From contig NW_027196980.1 of the NCBI RefSeq assembly GCF_038502225.1, positions 1-64,000 of the forward strand: a stretch of 64,000 nt of DNA, read 5' to 3'. Below, piece by piece: positions 10,081 to 20,556 of the stretch (position 1 is the stretch's first letter; each line of letters begins with the position of its first letter). Made by a program: the position numbers and the translations under genes. The notes below the pieces were generated by a model that was not told the origin of the DNA, made no database searches, and saw only the letters and a program-made list of their open reading frames with translations. The stretch comes from Cherax quadricarinatus. Lineage: Eukaryota > Arthropoda > Malacostraca > Decapoda > Parastacidae.

Positions 10081-11604
10081 TTAGTTGACGGGGTGTATCA
10101 GGGAGATAAGATGTTTTCTAATGGTAGTTTTGAAGGTGATGAATGTGTCTGCAGTTCTAGAGTTCTCAGGTAGGGTGTTCCAGATTTTAGGGCCTTTGAC
10201 ATACATTGAATTTTTGTAAAGGTTTAGTCGGACCCAGGGAATGTCGTAGAGATGTTTGTGTCTGGTGTTATGCCTGTGGGTTCTGTCACAACTATCAAGA
10301 AAGCATTTTAGGTCAAGGTTGATATTGGAGTTTAAGGTCCTGTAGATGTAGATTGCACAGTAGTAAGTGTGGATGTACTGAACAGGGAGTAAGTTTAGAT
10401 CTATGAAGAGTGGGGGGGTGTGTTGCCAGGGATGGGATTTAGTGATTATTTTTACTGTGGCTTTTTGTTGGGTTATTATTGGCTTTAGGTGTGTTGCTGC
10501 AGTTGATCCCCAAGCACAAATAGCATAGGTGAGGTATGGATAAATAAGTGAGTGGTATAGTGTGAGAAGGGCATTTTGCGGCATGTAGTATCGTATCTTG
10601 GAGAGGATCCCAACCATTTTGGATACTTTTTTGGTTATGTGTTGGATATGGTTGCTGAAATTCAGGTTGTTGTCAAGGTATAGGCCTAGGAATTTGCCCT
10701 CATTATGTCTGGTAATTAGAGTGTTGTCGATCTTAATGTTAATTTGTGCATCTCCTGCTCTGCTACCAAACATAATATAGTAGGTTTTGTCAGTGTTAAG
10801 CATAAGTTTATTGGCTGTCATCCAAGTCAATATTTTGATCAGCTCCTCGTTAACAATGGTGTTGAGGGTGGCAAGATTAGGGTGAGAGATGACATAAGTC
10901 GTGTCATCAGCAAAGAGAATGGGTTTCAGGTGTTGGGATACGTTTGGAAGATCATTGATGTATATGAGGAAGAGCAGGGGACCAAGGACACTTCCCTGCG
11001 GAACTCCAGTATCAAGTGGCCGTGTTGTTGATGCTGTGTCTTTAATGGTGACATACTGATACCTATTAGTAAGGTAAGATTTGAAATGAGCAAGCGCATG
11101 GCCTCTTATACCGTAATGGTCAAGTTTGTGGAGTAGGATGCCGTGGTCTACTTTGTCAAAAGCTTTTCTTAGGTCAGTAAAAATTCCTAGTGGATATTCC
11201 TTATTTTCCAATGCTGTGTAAAGCAGATCTAGCATTTTTATGATTGTATCATTAGTGCTTTTATTTTTCCTGAATCCAAATTGGCAGGGGTTGAGTATGT
11301 TTTGTGCCGTTATAAATGAATGTAGCCTCCTGTGCATGAGTTTCTCAAAGATTTTGGATAGCAATGGTAAGTTTGATATTGGCCTATAGTTGTTTAAGTC
11401 TGTAGGGTCACCACCTTTATGCATTGGTGTAACCCTTGCCATCTTGAGTAGTTTCGGGAAGGTGCTAGTTTCTAGTGACTTGTTAAAAAGTAATGAAATA
11501 GCATGCGAAAGGACATGGGCCACTCGCTTATACAGTAATGGTGGGACATGAGACAGATTCCCTGAGTTATTTTTAAGTGACTTTATAATCTCGGTGACTT
11601 CCAT
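10081..11604 (-). CDS. LINE-B reverse transcriptase (507 codons)
   Basis: Non-LTR reverse transcriptase. Motifs in order from the N-terminus: NNYRPISNLPLLSKIFEK near 75, FGFRKNKSTNDTI near 113, the catalytic FTDLRKAFDKVDHGIL block near 140, DTGVPQGSVLGPLLF near 197, ILFADDTTYV near 228 (YxDD equivalent) and a thumb/C-terminal region containing KGPKIWNTLP near 468, typical of L2-like ends. All core catalytic aspartates are present. Upstream sequence continues the protein in another frame (11583-12077), so at least one frameshift separates the linker from the RT. A related, shorter copy lies at 56404-57262. Confidence 0.9.
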   Translation of the reverse strand: MEVTEIIKSLKNNSGNLSHVPPLLYKRVAHVLSHAISLLFNKSLETSTFPKLLKMARVTPMHKGGDPTDLNNYRPISNLPLLSKIFEKLMHRRLHSFITAQNILNPCQFGFRKNKSTNDTIIKMLDLLYTALENKEYPLGIFTDLRKAFDKVDHGILLHKLDHYGIRGHALAHFKSYLTNRYQYVTIKDTASTTRPLDTGVPQGSVLGPLLFLIYINDLPNVSQHLKPILFADDTTYVISHPNLATLNTIVNEELIKILTWMTANKLMLNTDKTYYIMFGSRAGDAQINIKIDNTLITRHNEGKFLGLYLDNNLNFSNHIQHITKKVSKMVGILSKIRYYMPQNALLTLYHSLIYPYLTYAICAWGSTAATHLKPIITQQKATVKIITKSHPWQHTPPLFIDLNLLPVQYIHTYYCAIYIYRTLNSNINLDLKCFLDSCDRTHRHNTRHKHLYDIPWVRLNLYKNSMYVKGPKIWNTLPENSRTADTFITFKTTIRKHLISLIHPVN

Positions 11605-12077
11605 AGGCTCAGTTGGTGCAAGATAGAAGGAATTTGGGAAATTCCATCTAGGTAGTCCCCGGCATGGGCATTGGTATGTGGGATTTTATTGGCGAGATTA
11701 GATCCTATGGTTGAGAAGAAGTTGTTTATCTTGTTAGCTGTGTCAGTGGGATGTAGTGGTGTTTCATTAGGTTTAGTTAGGACAATATTCTTGTTTTTTT
11801 TCAGTTTGTGGGTCCCTAGAATCTGAGAGAGTGCTTTCCAGGTCTTTTTTATATCTCCTCTAGTGTCTGTGAATCTACTGGAGTAGTATAGTTGTTTGGC
11901 TTTCTTTATTACTTTGGTGAGAACTGATGAATAGTGTTTAAGAATATCTTTGTGTATTAAGCCCTGTCTATATTGCTTTTCATATTGGCATTTCTTGTCA
12001 GTGGATTTCAGAATGGTGCTGGTTAGCCATGGGCAACCAAGCTGTTTGTTTGTGATCTGTTTCTTTTTATAGGACAA
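11583..12077 (-). pseudogene. LINE-B linker region (frameshifted from RT)
   Basis: This 164-codon frame is basic and Lys/Tyr-rich (CPWLTSTILKSTDKK, then YYSSRFTDTRGDIKKTWKAL). It is the usual linker between the AP endonuclease and RT domains of this LINE group. It overlaps the RT frame by about 22 bp in another frame, so a small indel near 11590-11640 separates them. The endonuclease that should precede it is absent, giving the 5' truncation near 12080-12095. Confidence 0.78.
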
Positions 12078-12410
12078 TGTTTGTTGTATAGTCCAAATAA
12101 TTTCTTAAGAACACAATCTCGAAACACATGCCTGCATAATGTACACTCATAACATTCACTCCAGCATTCTCACCTAGTTGTACTACAACTCGCATCACAC
12201 CTTAATTAAAAAAATTCATGAGGCCTGGTCACAAACGAGGGCATTGACCCCGAAACCCCCTTCAGTTATACTCCCACAATTAAAAATCCCACAACGCTCA
12301 CAAGTCTACATTCTCATAGCTAGCAACACTCCCCCAAAAAAGCAACTCAAGAAACAGATTTATATACCCAGATAAATATATCCTCTTATCCTGTTCTGCT
12401 CCATCCTCTC

Positions 12411-12590
12411 TTGATTATTATTAGTATATTTATGGGAAGCACTAAACCAGTAGGGGTCATACAGTGCCTTGGGGAATGGAAGGCAATCAGGTTTAATCTA
12501 AGGAAGGACTGAGCCAATTCCTTAGATCAAGAGCTCCTCACCAGCATCAAGAAACCTTTCTTTAGAAGAACCCCTCTTATTAAAGGTCCA
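12411..12590 (-). mobile_element. SINE3 copy
   Basis: Starts with an ATT-rich end, then gggaagcactaaacc, a cagtgccttggggaatgg block and the gatcaagagctcctcacc block. These words occur in the same order in the copies at 13262, 34630, 49740 and 52531. Confidence 0.75.
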
Positions 12591-12950
12591 GCCTTCATTA
12601 TATATGTTATTGTGCATCTGTTATATTACATTATAGTATATTATATTATACTACATTGTATTATACTGCATTATATTATATTTTTATACTTGGACTTGTT
12701 TGTAGAAGTGATAGAAGGTAATGCTTGATCATTTGATGTTATCTGCGAGTGTTGTGTGCTGATAAGGCCCTGCTGCTCCTTCACAGTGACACTGCCATCT
12801 GATAGTGATAGATAATGGAGCATAGGTAAGAGCTTTATTATAACTCTTCCAGTGAGCTAGAAAGTGGTGTACATCACAGTAGTAGCAGAGTCAGCTGTTG
12901 CAGGTGAGCTGTTGCAGTTTATTTCTTGCAGTGTACCTACTGGAGTTTAG
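12591..12950. other. Unassigned, with a TATTA-rich low-complexity tract
   Basis: An AT tract of tatta/tacta words fills 12610-12690. The remainder shows no gene or recognisable element. Confidence 0.45.
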
Positions 12951-12954
12951 TAGA

Positions 12955-13260
12955 GTGACCCAAAAAAGAAAACACATTCATCATCTTTCACTCAACTGCC
13001 AGAAGTGTGCCAACATCACAGTCAGATTACCCTCCAAATGTAGCATCCACACCTGACATCCAGCATGCAGTCACTACCCTTCCCACTTCAAGGACTCAAG
13101 CCCAATTAACCAATTTCCCTGAATTCTTTCATAAAAATTACCTTGATAACACTCTAACAGCATGTCTGTTAACAACCATTTATCTCCATGTACAAGCTCA
13201 CACAAGCTGCAGGATGCTTAAGCCCCTAAAACACAAAGACTCTCTTTACCACTTCCATTA
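12955..13260 (-). mobile_element. Degenerate LINE-A 3' tail
   Basis: Minus-strand tail blocks (gacccaaaaaagaaaac, gactcaagcccaa and cctgaattctttcat on the + strand) are followed by remnants of the C-terminal RT coding. No open frame of LINE-A type survives. Confidence 0.7.
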
Positions 13261-13261
13261 A

Positions 13262-13361
13262 ACCCGCAAGGGTCATACAGCACCTGGGGAGGCAGTGAGG
13301 TTCAATTCGAGTTAGGGAAGACAAGTTCAATTCCTTGGATCAAGAGCCTTAAGGAACTGCT
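13262..13361 (-). mobile_element. SINE3 fragment
   Basis: Contains the gggtcatacagcacctgggg block and the ccttggatcaagagcc block of SINE3 in the same order as the copy at 12411-12590. Confidence 0.7.
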
Positions 13362-13362
13362 C

Positions 13363-13574
13363 TTAACCCGTTAACTGTGTCCTCTGTACTAGTGCTCTGC
13401 TGTTGCCGATTAAGGATAATTTTTTCACCAAATTCAACTCACCGTAAAATTGTAAGTTTTATCATTTCTTCTTCATTTTGTCTTATTCAATTCAGAAAGA
13501 CAAACTCTTGTCTAATTGTAAGAAAAATTTGTTTTTTGTTTTTTTTCAAAAACTTCCCACAGTTAACGGGTTAA
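13363..13574. mobile_element. TTAA-flanked MITE F (212 bp)
   Basis: Perfect 17-bp terminal inverted repeats: TTAACCCGTTAACTGTG at the left and its complement at the right end (13558-13574). The outer TTAA pair is the presumed target duplication. It is AT-rich with no coding potential. The CCC start after TTAA suits piggyBac-type mobilisation. Confidence 0.88.
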
Positions 13575-13916
13575 AAAATCTGTTGGAAGCGAGCAGTTAA
13601 AGTATAGTCTTGGATTAAGTTGTTGTAGTTCAACTGCTGTAGATAACAAGTGTTCTGGTGAAGACAGTAATGAGCTGCCGATATGCGGTAAATAAAGTTA
13701 CATCTGTAGCGAGCAAAGTTCTTTATCTGTACAGGTGTCCCTCATTTTATACTTCAGATGTGCTCCTGGCTCATGGTAGCCATGCTTGTAGTGAGTGGTG
13801 AATATATTTATTGTAAGAATTCTGAGTAAATGAAGAATGAGTGTAATTGAAAATTGCTGCACTAGCAAAATTCTGTGAAGTGAAGCACTGTAAAGCAGCA
13901 CCCGCCTGTACTCAAA

Positions 13917-14057
13917 AAAGTATAGTATTCAATATTAGGTCAATATAGTATTGAAAATAATATAGTATTCAATATCAGATCAATATGTATTGAAAATAGT
14001 ACATATAATATTCAATATTAGATCAATATAATATTGAAAATAGTATAGTATTCGATA
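13917..14057. repeat. AT-rich ~40-bp tandem repeat, split by later insertions
   Basis: About three and a half units built on tattcaatattaggtcaat and the complementary word tattgaaaata, so each unit can fold on itself. The same sequence resumes at 16103-16145 beyond MITE A and the SINE cluster. The array therefore predates those insertions. Confidence 0.8.
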
Positions 14058-15080
14058 TTAACCCTTTGGGGGTTTCGGACGTACTAGTACGTCTTATGAC
14101 CCAGGGTTTTTGACGTACTAGTACGCCTAAATTCTAGCGCCCTCAAATCTAGTGAGAGAAAGCTGGTAGGTCTACATATGTAAGAATGGATCTATGTGGT
14201 TAGTGTGCGCAGTATAAAAAAAATCCTGCAGCACACAGTGCATAATGAGAAAAAAAAACTTTTACCGTGTTTTTGGATTAAAACAGCGACTTTGCACTGT
14301 ATTTTCGTATGGTATTTATTGTTGTATTCTAGTTTTCTTGGTTTCATTTTATGGAATGGAAGACATATTACAGAAATTGAGATGATTTTGACTGGTTTTA
14401 CAATGAAAAGTACCTTGAAATTGAGTTCAAAGTAGCAGAAATGTTTGATTTTTACCAAAGTTCAAAAGTATGCAAATCATGCCAAGCGTCCAATACACAT
14501 CAACTGGTGAGTCTAATATTTTTTTCACAAGTGTGCTGATATTATTTATACCATTTCTATGCTAATGCAATAGTCTGCATAACACTAAATCTTATTTTTT
14601 TTGTAAGGATAAAAATTCAAAGTGGAAAGCCAAAGAAATATAAGAGTGGCCTGGGGATGTGACTAACGAACAGAGAACTTGCTATTTTAGTACCAGGAAT
14701 GTCTTTCTTGTTTATTCTGGACCCTATTCTGAAATTGGCATCTTTTGAAATTTGTGTGAAATTGGCAAAATTGCTAAATTCTCACCACTTTATTGGATAG
14801 TTGAAATCGGTAAATGGGTGGTTTCTTGTACTCATTCGATAGAAAAAATGGAGTTTTAGCAAAATAGTTATGATTTTTGTTGACGTGTAAACATCGTCCA
14901 GACCGCTAACTTCACGAGAGCATAATTCCATAAGTTTTCCATCGAATTTCATACTTTTGGTGTCATTATGATTGGGAAAAGATTCTCTATCTTTTCATGA
15001 GATTTTTTTTTTTTTTTTTTAAATTTGGCCGACCCTTTGAACAAGTCTCTCAGAGGACCTGTCTACCCCCAAAGGGTTAA
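14058..15080 (-). mobile_element. TTAA-flanked element A (1023 bp)
   Basis: Bounded by TTAA at 14058-14061 and 15077-15080, with inverted ends TTAACCCTTTGGGGGT and acccccaaagggttaa. Near its left end are two copies of GTACTAGTAC at 14081 and 14115, exactly 34 bp apart. Its interior is homologous to the elements at 31696, 42940 and 43786 in the opposite orientation. There are no transposase motifs, so it is non-autonomous. Confidence 0.9.
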
Positions 15081-15490
15081 TAATAATTATTATTATTTCT
15101 ACAAGTTCTCCATGGGGAAGTGGAACAGAATTCTTCCTCCGTAAGCTATGCGTGTTGTAAGAGGCGACTAAAATGCCAGGAGCAAGGGGCTAGTAACCCC
15201 TTCTCCTGTATATATTACTAAATATGAAAGGAGAAACTTTTGTTTTTCCTTTTGGGCCACCCCACCTCAGTGGGATACGGCTGGTGTGTTGAAAGAAAAG
15301 AAAGATTTCTACAAGTACATGTACAAGGTATACAGGCCTAGCTGACATCAGTGAAATACTACTATATAGAAAGCCACTTGTTATGCAGAGCATTTCAGGC
15401 AGACTAGGTCAGTTTTGTCTCAGGATGTGACCCACACCAGTTGACTAAGAACCAGGTACCCATTTTATACTAATGGGTGAACAGGGACAG
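15081..15490 (-). mobile_element. SINE1 copy without a clear head, hosting SINE2
   Basis: Minus-strand SINE1 body: the TTA-rich 3' end at 15081-15096, then atttctacaag, then (after the inserted SINE2) the tacaggcctagctgacatc block, the ttatgcagagcattt block and the aggtacccattttat block. Confidence 0.8.
15106..15304 (+). mobile_element. SINE2 with 11-bp target duplication and LINE-A-like tail
   Basis: A 199-bp insertion flanked by perfect ATTTCTACAAG direct repeats (15095-15105 and 15305-15315). It starts ttctccatggggaagtgg and contains gtaagaggcgactaaaatgc and aaccccttctcctgta. Its last 60 bp (gccaccccacctcagtggg, then gtgttgaaa) match the end of the LINE-A tail at 3060-3100. The shared 3' end suggests it is mobilised by LINE-A proteins. 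Confidence 0.88.
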
Positions 15491-15544
15491 CAGGTGTCTT
15501 ATATAATATAATAATAATATATAATAACATCTTTCTTTCTTTGT

Positions 15545-15765
15545 TTTTTGGGAAGTACAATGCCTGCACTTTAAAGGAGGGGTTTGAGATATTGACAGTT
15601 TGGAGGGACTTCTAAACTGCCGTATCTGAGCGCCTCTGCAAAGACAGTGGTTATGTATGAGTGAGGTGAAAGTGTTGTATGATATGAAAGTATTTTCTTT
15701 TTGAGGATTCTCTCTCTTTTTGGGTCACGCTGCCTCGGTGGGAGATGACCGACGTGTTGAAAAAA
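15545..15765 (+). mobile_element. LINE-A tail-only insertion
   Basis: Only the last about 220 bp of the LINE-A 3' untranslated region, starting at gggaagtacaatgcctgc and ending with the cctcggtgggagatgacc signature and an A-run. This is a severely 5'-truncated insertion. Confidence 0.85.
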
Positions 15766-15766
15766 A

Positions 15767-16010
15767 AAATCTTTATTTACTACATGTACATGGTATACAG
15801 GCCTAGCTGACATCAGTGACATACTACTATATAGAAAGCCCCTGGTTTCACTGACCAGTCGACTAACACCCAAGTACCCATTTTACTGATGGGTGAACAT
15901 AGATAACAGGAGTAAAGAAACACGCCCAATGTTTCTACCCTGGTTGGGAATCGAACCCAGACCCTCGCTATGAGAAGTGAGAGCTTTAGCCACCAGACCA
16001 CCAGAGCCCA
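15767..16010 (-). mobile_element. SINE1 copy with tRNA-like head
   Basis: Minus-strand copy. The 3' body (acatgtacatggtatacagg) is at the left. The head at about 15935-16010 carries a B-box-like ggttcgattccc and the agctctcacttctcat word on the minus strand. It lacks a mature tRNA fold with a 3' processing context, so it is a SINE and not a tRNA gene. Confidence 0.8.
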
Positions 16011-16012
16011 TC

Positions 16013-16098
16013 CTAATGCTATCCAGCCATACCAGAGATTCGAACTCCGGACCTCAGTGTATGAACTGAGTGCGCTAGCGATCAATCTACGGGACATC
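16013..16098 (-). repeat. Second tRNA-like segment
   Basis: On the minus strand this has a tagattgatcgctagcgcac A-box-like block and a B-box-like gagttcgaatctc. It adjoins SINE1 directly and may be a different tRNA-derived SINE head. A functional tRNA seems unlikely, but cloverleaf scoring was not possible here. Confidence 0.5.
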
Positions 16099-16389
16099 CA
16101 AAATAGTATAGTATTCAATATTAGGTCAATATAGTACTGAAAATAATGTTAAATCCAGACTATTTTCTGCTGTAATTTGTACAGTTGTTAGCTTAGGAAT
16201 GATGTGTTGTACGCTAGAATTAGTAAACCAAAAACTTTTCTGTATTTTATAATTTTTGTGTTCCATGAGGTTTACACAGAACCGGGAAAATGGGAAGTAA
16301 TTAGATTTTATTTGAGGAAGGGAAGGGTAGCTCCAATTCCACAGATCAAGAACCGTTCACTGCATGTTTCCCTGCATGACTGTGCAACA

Positions 16390-18211
16390 TGTTGTCTTGA
16401 ATGATAACTGTGCAGAATGTTTCCTTACATGATAACTGTGAAGCATGTTTCCTTACATGATAACTGTGAAGCATGTTTCCTTACATGATAACTGTGAAAC
16501 ATGTTTCTTTACATGATAACTGTGAAACATGTTTCTTTACATGATAACTGTGAAACATGTTTCTTTACATGATAACTGTGAAACATGTTTCTTTACATGA
16601 TAACTGTGAAACATGTTTCCTTACATGATAACTGTGAAACATGTTTCCTTACATGATAACTGTGAAACATGTTTCCTTACATGGTAACTGTGAAACATGT
16701 TTCTTTACATGATAACTGTGAAACATGTTTCTTTACATGATAACTGTGAAACATGTTTCTTTACATGATAACTGTGAAACATGTTTCTTTACATGATAAC
16801 TGTGAAACATGTTTCTTTACATGATAACTGTGAAACATGTTTCTTTACATGATAACTGTGAAACATGTTTCCTTACATGATAACTGTGAAACATGTTTCT
16901 TTACATGATAACTGTGAAACATGTTTCCTTACATGGTAACTGTGAAACATGTTTCCTTACATGATAACTGTGAAACATGTTTCCTTACATGATAACTGTG
17001 AAACATGTTTCCTTACATGATAACTGTGAAACATGTTTCTTTACATGATAACTGTTAAACATGTTTCCTTACATGATAACTGTGAAACATGTTTCCTTAC
17101 ATGGTAACTGTGAAACATGTTTCCTTACATGATAACTGTGAAACATGTTTCCTTACATGGTAACTGTGAAACATGTTTCCTTACATGATAACTGTGAAAC
17201 ATGTTTCCTTACATGATAACTGTGAAACATGTTTCCTTACATGGTAACTGTGAAACATGTTTCCTTACATGGTAACTGTGAAACATGTTTCCTTACATGA
17301 TAACTGTGAAACATGTTTCCTTACATGGTAACTGTGAAACATGTTTCCTTACATGATAACTGTGAAACATGTTTCCTTACATGGTAACTGTGAAACATGT
17401 TTCCTTACATGATAACTGTGAAACATGTTTCCTTACATGGTAACTGTGAAACATGTTTCCTTACATGATAACTGTGAAACATGTTTCCTTACATGATAAC
17501 TGTGAAACATGTTTCTTTACATGATAACTGTGAAACATGTTTCCTTACATGGTAACTGTGAAACATGTTTCCTTACATGATAACTGTGAAACATGTTTCC
17601 TTACATGGTAACTGTGAAACATGTTTCCTTACATGATAACTGTGAAACATGTTTCTTTACATGATAACTGTGAAACATGTTTCTTTACATGATAACTGTG
17701 AAACATGTTTCCTTACATGATAACTGTGAAACATGTTTCCTTACATGGTAACTGTGAAACATGTTTCCTTACATGATAACTGTGAAACATGTTTCCTTAC
17801 ATGATAACTGTGAAACATGTTTCCTTACATGATAACTGTGAAACATGTTTCCTTACATGGTAACTGTGAAACATGTTTCCTTACATGATAACTGTGAAAC
17901 ATGTTTCTTTACATGATAACTGTGAAACATGTTTCTTTACATGATAACTGTGAAACATGTTTCCTTACATGATAACTGTGAAACATGTTTCCTTACATGG
18001 TAACTGTGAAACATGTTTCTTTACATGATAACTGTGAAACATGTTTCCTTACATGGTAACTGTGAAACATGTTTCCTTACATGATAACTGTGAAACATGT
18101 TTCCTTACATGGTAACTGTGAAACATGTTTCTTTACATGATAACTGTGAAACATGTTTCCTTACATGGTAACTGTGAAACATGTTTCTTTACATGATAAC
18201 TGTGAAACATG
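16390..18211. repeat. 28-bp satellite, about 65 copies
   Basis: The monomer is ttacatgataactgtgaaac followed by atgtttcc. Each monomer contains the perfect 12-bp palindrome GAAACATGTTTC. Two positions vary repeatedly along the array: catgAtaac or catgGtaac, and tttCc or tttCt. The left edge is degenerate (16372-16440), while the interior is almost uniform, consistent with recent local amplification. Confidence 0.97.
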
Positions 18212-18412
18212 TTCTTTCTACATAACTGTGCAGCATATTTTTCCTGCATAATTATGCAGCATGTTTCCCCTGCATAATTATGCAGCATGTTTCCCCTGCA
18301 TAATTATGCAGCATGTTTCCCCTGCATAATTATGCAGCATGTTTCCCCTGCATAATTATGCAGCATGTTTCCCCTGCATAATTATGCAGCATGTTTCCCC
18401 TGCATGACTGAA
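18212..18412. repeat. 26-bp satellite, about 7 copies, related to the 28-bp array
   Basis: The monomer gcagcatgtttcccctgcat plus aattat aligns with the 28-bp unit in the catgtttc region but has lost two bases. It carries a different perfect palindrome, TGCATAATTATGCA. The two arrays abut with a short transition at 18205-18230. Confidence 0.93.
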
Positions 18413-18499
18413 TAACGACAGCACTGTGCATGTCATATTTCCCTACATAATAATATAGCAGTTACCTTCATGCAAGAAGAATGTTTTGTGTAGTTGTTA

Positions 18500-18501
<2 letters not shown>

Positions 18502-18555
<54 letters not shown>

Positions 18556-18557
18556 TA
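18502..18557 (+). repeat. (GT)n microsatellite
   Basis: GT dinucleotide run with one or two interruptions, between the satellites and the CR1 3' end. Confidence 0.95.
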
Positions 18558-20556
18558 CTCACCTAGTTGAGGTTGCAGGGTTCGAGTCCAAGCTCCTGGC
18601 CCCGCCTCTTCACTGGTCGCTACTAGGTCACTCTCCCTGAACCGTGAGCTTTATCATACCTCTGCTTAAAGCTATGTATGGATCCTGCCTCCACTACATC
18701 GCTTCCCAAACTATTCCACTTCCTGACTACTCTGTGGCTGAAGAAATACTTCCTAACATCCCTGTGATTCATCTGTGTCTTCAACTTCCAACTGTGTCCC
18801 CTTGTTGCTGTGTCCCATCTCTGGAACATCCTGTCTTTGTCCACCTTGTCAATTCCTCTCAGTATTTTGTATGTCGTTATCATGTCCCCCCTATCTCTCC
18901 TGTCCTCCAGTGTCGTCAGGTTGATTTCCCTTAACCTCTCCTCGTAGGACATACCTCTTAGCTCTGGAACTAGTCTTGTTGCAAACCTTTGCACTTTCTC
19001 TAGTTTCTTTACGTGCTTGGCTAGGTGTGGGTTCCAAACTGGTGCCGCATACTCCAATATGGGCCTAACGTACACGGTGTACAGGGTCCTGAACGATTCC
19101 TTATTAAGATGTCGGAATGCTGTTCTGAGGTTTGCTAGGCGCCCATATGCTGCAGCAGTTATTTGGTTGATGTGCGCTTCAGGAGATGTGCCTGGTGTTA
19201 TACTCACCCCAAGATCTTTTTCCTTGAGTGAGGTTTGTAGTCTCTGGCCCCCTAGACTGTACTCCGTCTGCGGTCTTCTTTGCCCTTCCCCAATCTTCAT
19301 GACTTTGCACTTGGTGGGGTTGAACTCCAGGAGCCAATTGCTGGACCAGGTCTGCAGCCTGTCCAGATCCCTTTGTAGTTCTGCCTGGTCTTCGATCGAA
19401 TGAATTCTTCTCATCAACTTCACGTCATCTGCAAACAGGGACACTTCGGAGTCTATTCCTTCCGTCATGTCATTCACAAATACCAGAAACAGCACTGGTC
19501 CTAGGACTGACCCCTGTGGGACCCCGCTGGTCACAGGTGCCCACTCTGACACCTCGCCACGTACCATGACTCGCTGCTGTCTTCCTGACAAGTATTCCCT
19601 GATCCATTGTAGTGCCTTCCCTGTTATCCCTGCTTGGTCCTCCAGTTTTTGCACTAATCTCTTGTGTGGAACTGTGTCAAACGCCTTCTTGCAGTCCAAG
19701 AAAATGCAATCCACCCACCCCTCTCTCTCTTGTCTTACTGCTGTCACCATGTCATAGAACTCCAGTAGGTTTGTGACACAGGATTTCCCGTCCCTGAAAC
19801 CATGTTGGCTGCTGTTGATGAGATCATTCCTTTCTAGGTGTTCCACCACTCTTCTCCTGATAATCTTCTCCATGACTTTGCATACTATACATGTCAGTGA
19901 CACTGGTCTGTAGTTTAGTGCTTCATGTCTGTCTCCTTTTTTAAAGATTGGGACTACATTTGCTGTCTTCCATGCCTCAGGCAATCTCCCTGTTTCGATA
20001 GATGTATTGAATATTGTTGTTAGGGGTACACATAGCGCCTCTGCTCCCTCTCTCAGGACCCATGGAGAGATGTTATCCGGCCCCATTGCCTTTGAGGTAT
20101 CTAGCTCACTCAGAAGCCTCTTCACTTCTTCCTCGGTTGTGTGTACTGTGTCCAGCACTTGGTGGTGTGCCCCACCTCTCCGTCTTTCTGGAGCCCCTTC
20201 TGTCTCCTCTGTGAACACTTCTTTGAATCTCTTGTTGAGTTCCTCACATACTTCACGGTCATTTCTTGTTGTCTCTCCTCCTTCTTTCCTTAGCCTGATT
20301 ACCTGGTCCTTGACTGTTGTTTTCCTCCTGATGTGGCTGTATAACAGCTTCGGGTCAGATTTGGCTTTCGCTGCTATGTCGTTTTCATATTGTCGTTGGG
20401 CCTCCCTTCTTATCTGTGCATATTCATTTCTGGCTCTACGACTGCTCTCCTTATTCTCCTGGGTCCTTTGCCTTCTATATTTCTTCCATTCCCTAGCACA
20501 CTTGGTTTTTGCCTCCCTGCACCTTTGGGTGAACCATGGGCTCATCCTGGCTTTTT
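18558..20556 (-). mobile_element. CR1-type LINE copy a, 5'-truncated
   Basis: Minus-strand element. The short 3' untranslated part (18558-18622) contains cacctagttgaggttgcagg on the + strand. The RT ORF extends to 20545. Its 5' end abuts the octamer tail of the second CR1 at 20557, so it appears truncated at or inserted into the 3' terminus of that neighbour. Confidence 0.85.
18623..20545 (-). CDS. CR1-type reverse transcriptase (640 codons, lacks endonuclease)
   Basis: The product begins at MSPWFTQRCREAKTKCAREW, in the linker region. It contains SKAMGPDNISPWVL near 155, NYRPVSLTCIVCKVMEKII near 212, the catalytic IFLDCKKAFDTVPHKRL near 288, TSGVPQGSVLGPVLFLVF near 340 and SLFADDVKLMRRI near 372. 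The thumb and C-terminus (YVRPILEYAAPVWNP, then VVRKWNSLGSDVV) follow. All RT catalytic aspartates are present and the frame is uninterrupted. The AP endonuclease and ORF1 are missing, so the copy cannot be autonomous. This is a different subfamily from the neighbour at 20736-23681. The methionine start is only the first after the truncation. Confidence 0.9.
   Translation of the reverse strand: MSPWFTQRCREAKTKCAREWKKYRRQRTQENKESSRRARNEYAQIRREAQRQYENDIAAKAKSDPKLLYSHIRRKTTVKDQVIRLRKEGGETTRNDREVCEELNKRFKEVFTEETEGAPERRRGGAHHQVLDTVHTTEEEVKRLLSELDTSKAMGPDNISPWVLREGAEALCVPLTTIFNTSIETGRLPEAWKTANVVPIFKKGDRHEALNYRPVSLTCIVCKVMEKIIRRRVVEHLERNDLINSSQHGFRDGKSCVTNLLEFYDMVTAVRQEREGWVDCIFLDCKKAFDTVPHKRLVQKLEDQAGITGKALQWIREYLSGRQQRVMVRGEVSEWAPVTSGVPQGSVLGPVLFLVFVNDMTEGIDSEVSLFADDVKLMRRIHSIEDQAELQRDLDRLQTWSSNWLLEFNPTKCKVMKIGEGQRRPQTEYSLGGQRLQTSLKEKDLGVSITPGTSPEAHINQITAAAYGRLANLRTAFRHLNKESFRTLYTVYVRPILEYAAPVWNPHLAKHVKKLEKVQRFATRLVPELRGMSYEERLREINLTTLEDRRDRGDMITTYKILRGIDKVDKDRMFQRWDTATRGHSWKLKTQMNHRDVRKYFFSHRVVRKWNSLGSDVVEAGSIHSFKQRYDKAHGSGRVT

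Larger units (their letters stand above)
9690..12095 (-). mobile_element. LINE-B non-LTR retrotransposon, 5'-truncated
   Basis: A minus-strand LINE. The 3' end is at about 9695-9715, with short TTTGAATT-type repeats instead of poly(A). The 3' untranslated region runs to 10080, the RT ORF covers 10081-11604 and an upstream piece in another frame covers 11583-12077. No endonuclease domain is present. The 3' terminal words (aaagtttattctctataagg on the + strand) recur inside the 34-bp satellite at 32743 and 33403. The RT type (VDHGILLHKLDHYGIRG) fits the CR1/L2/Crack-Daphne group. Confidence 0.87.

Noticed and set aside
16390..18412. Regular repeats that could suggest a CRISPR array
   Set aside because: Monomers are contiguous with no unique spacers, and the genome is eukaryotic. 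This is satellite DNA.
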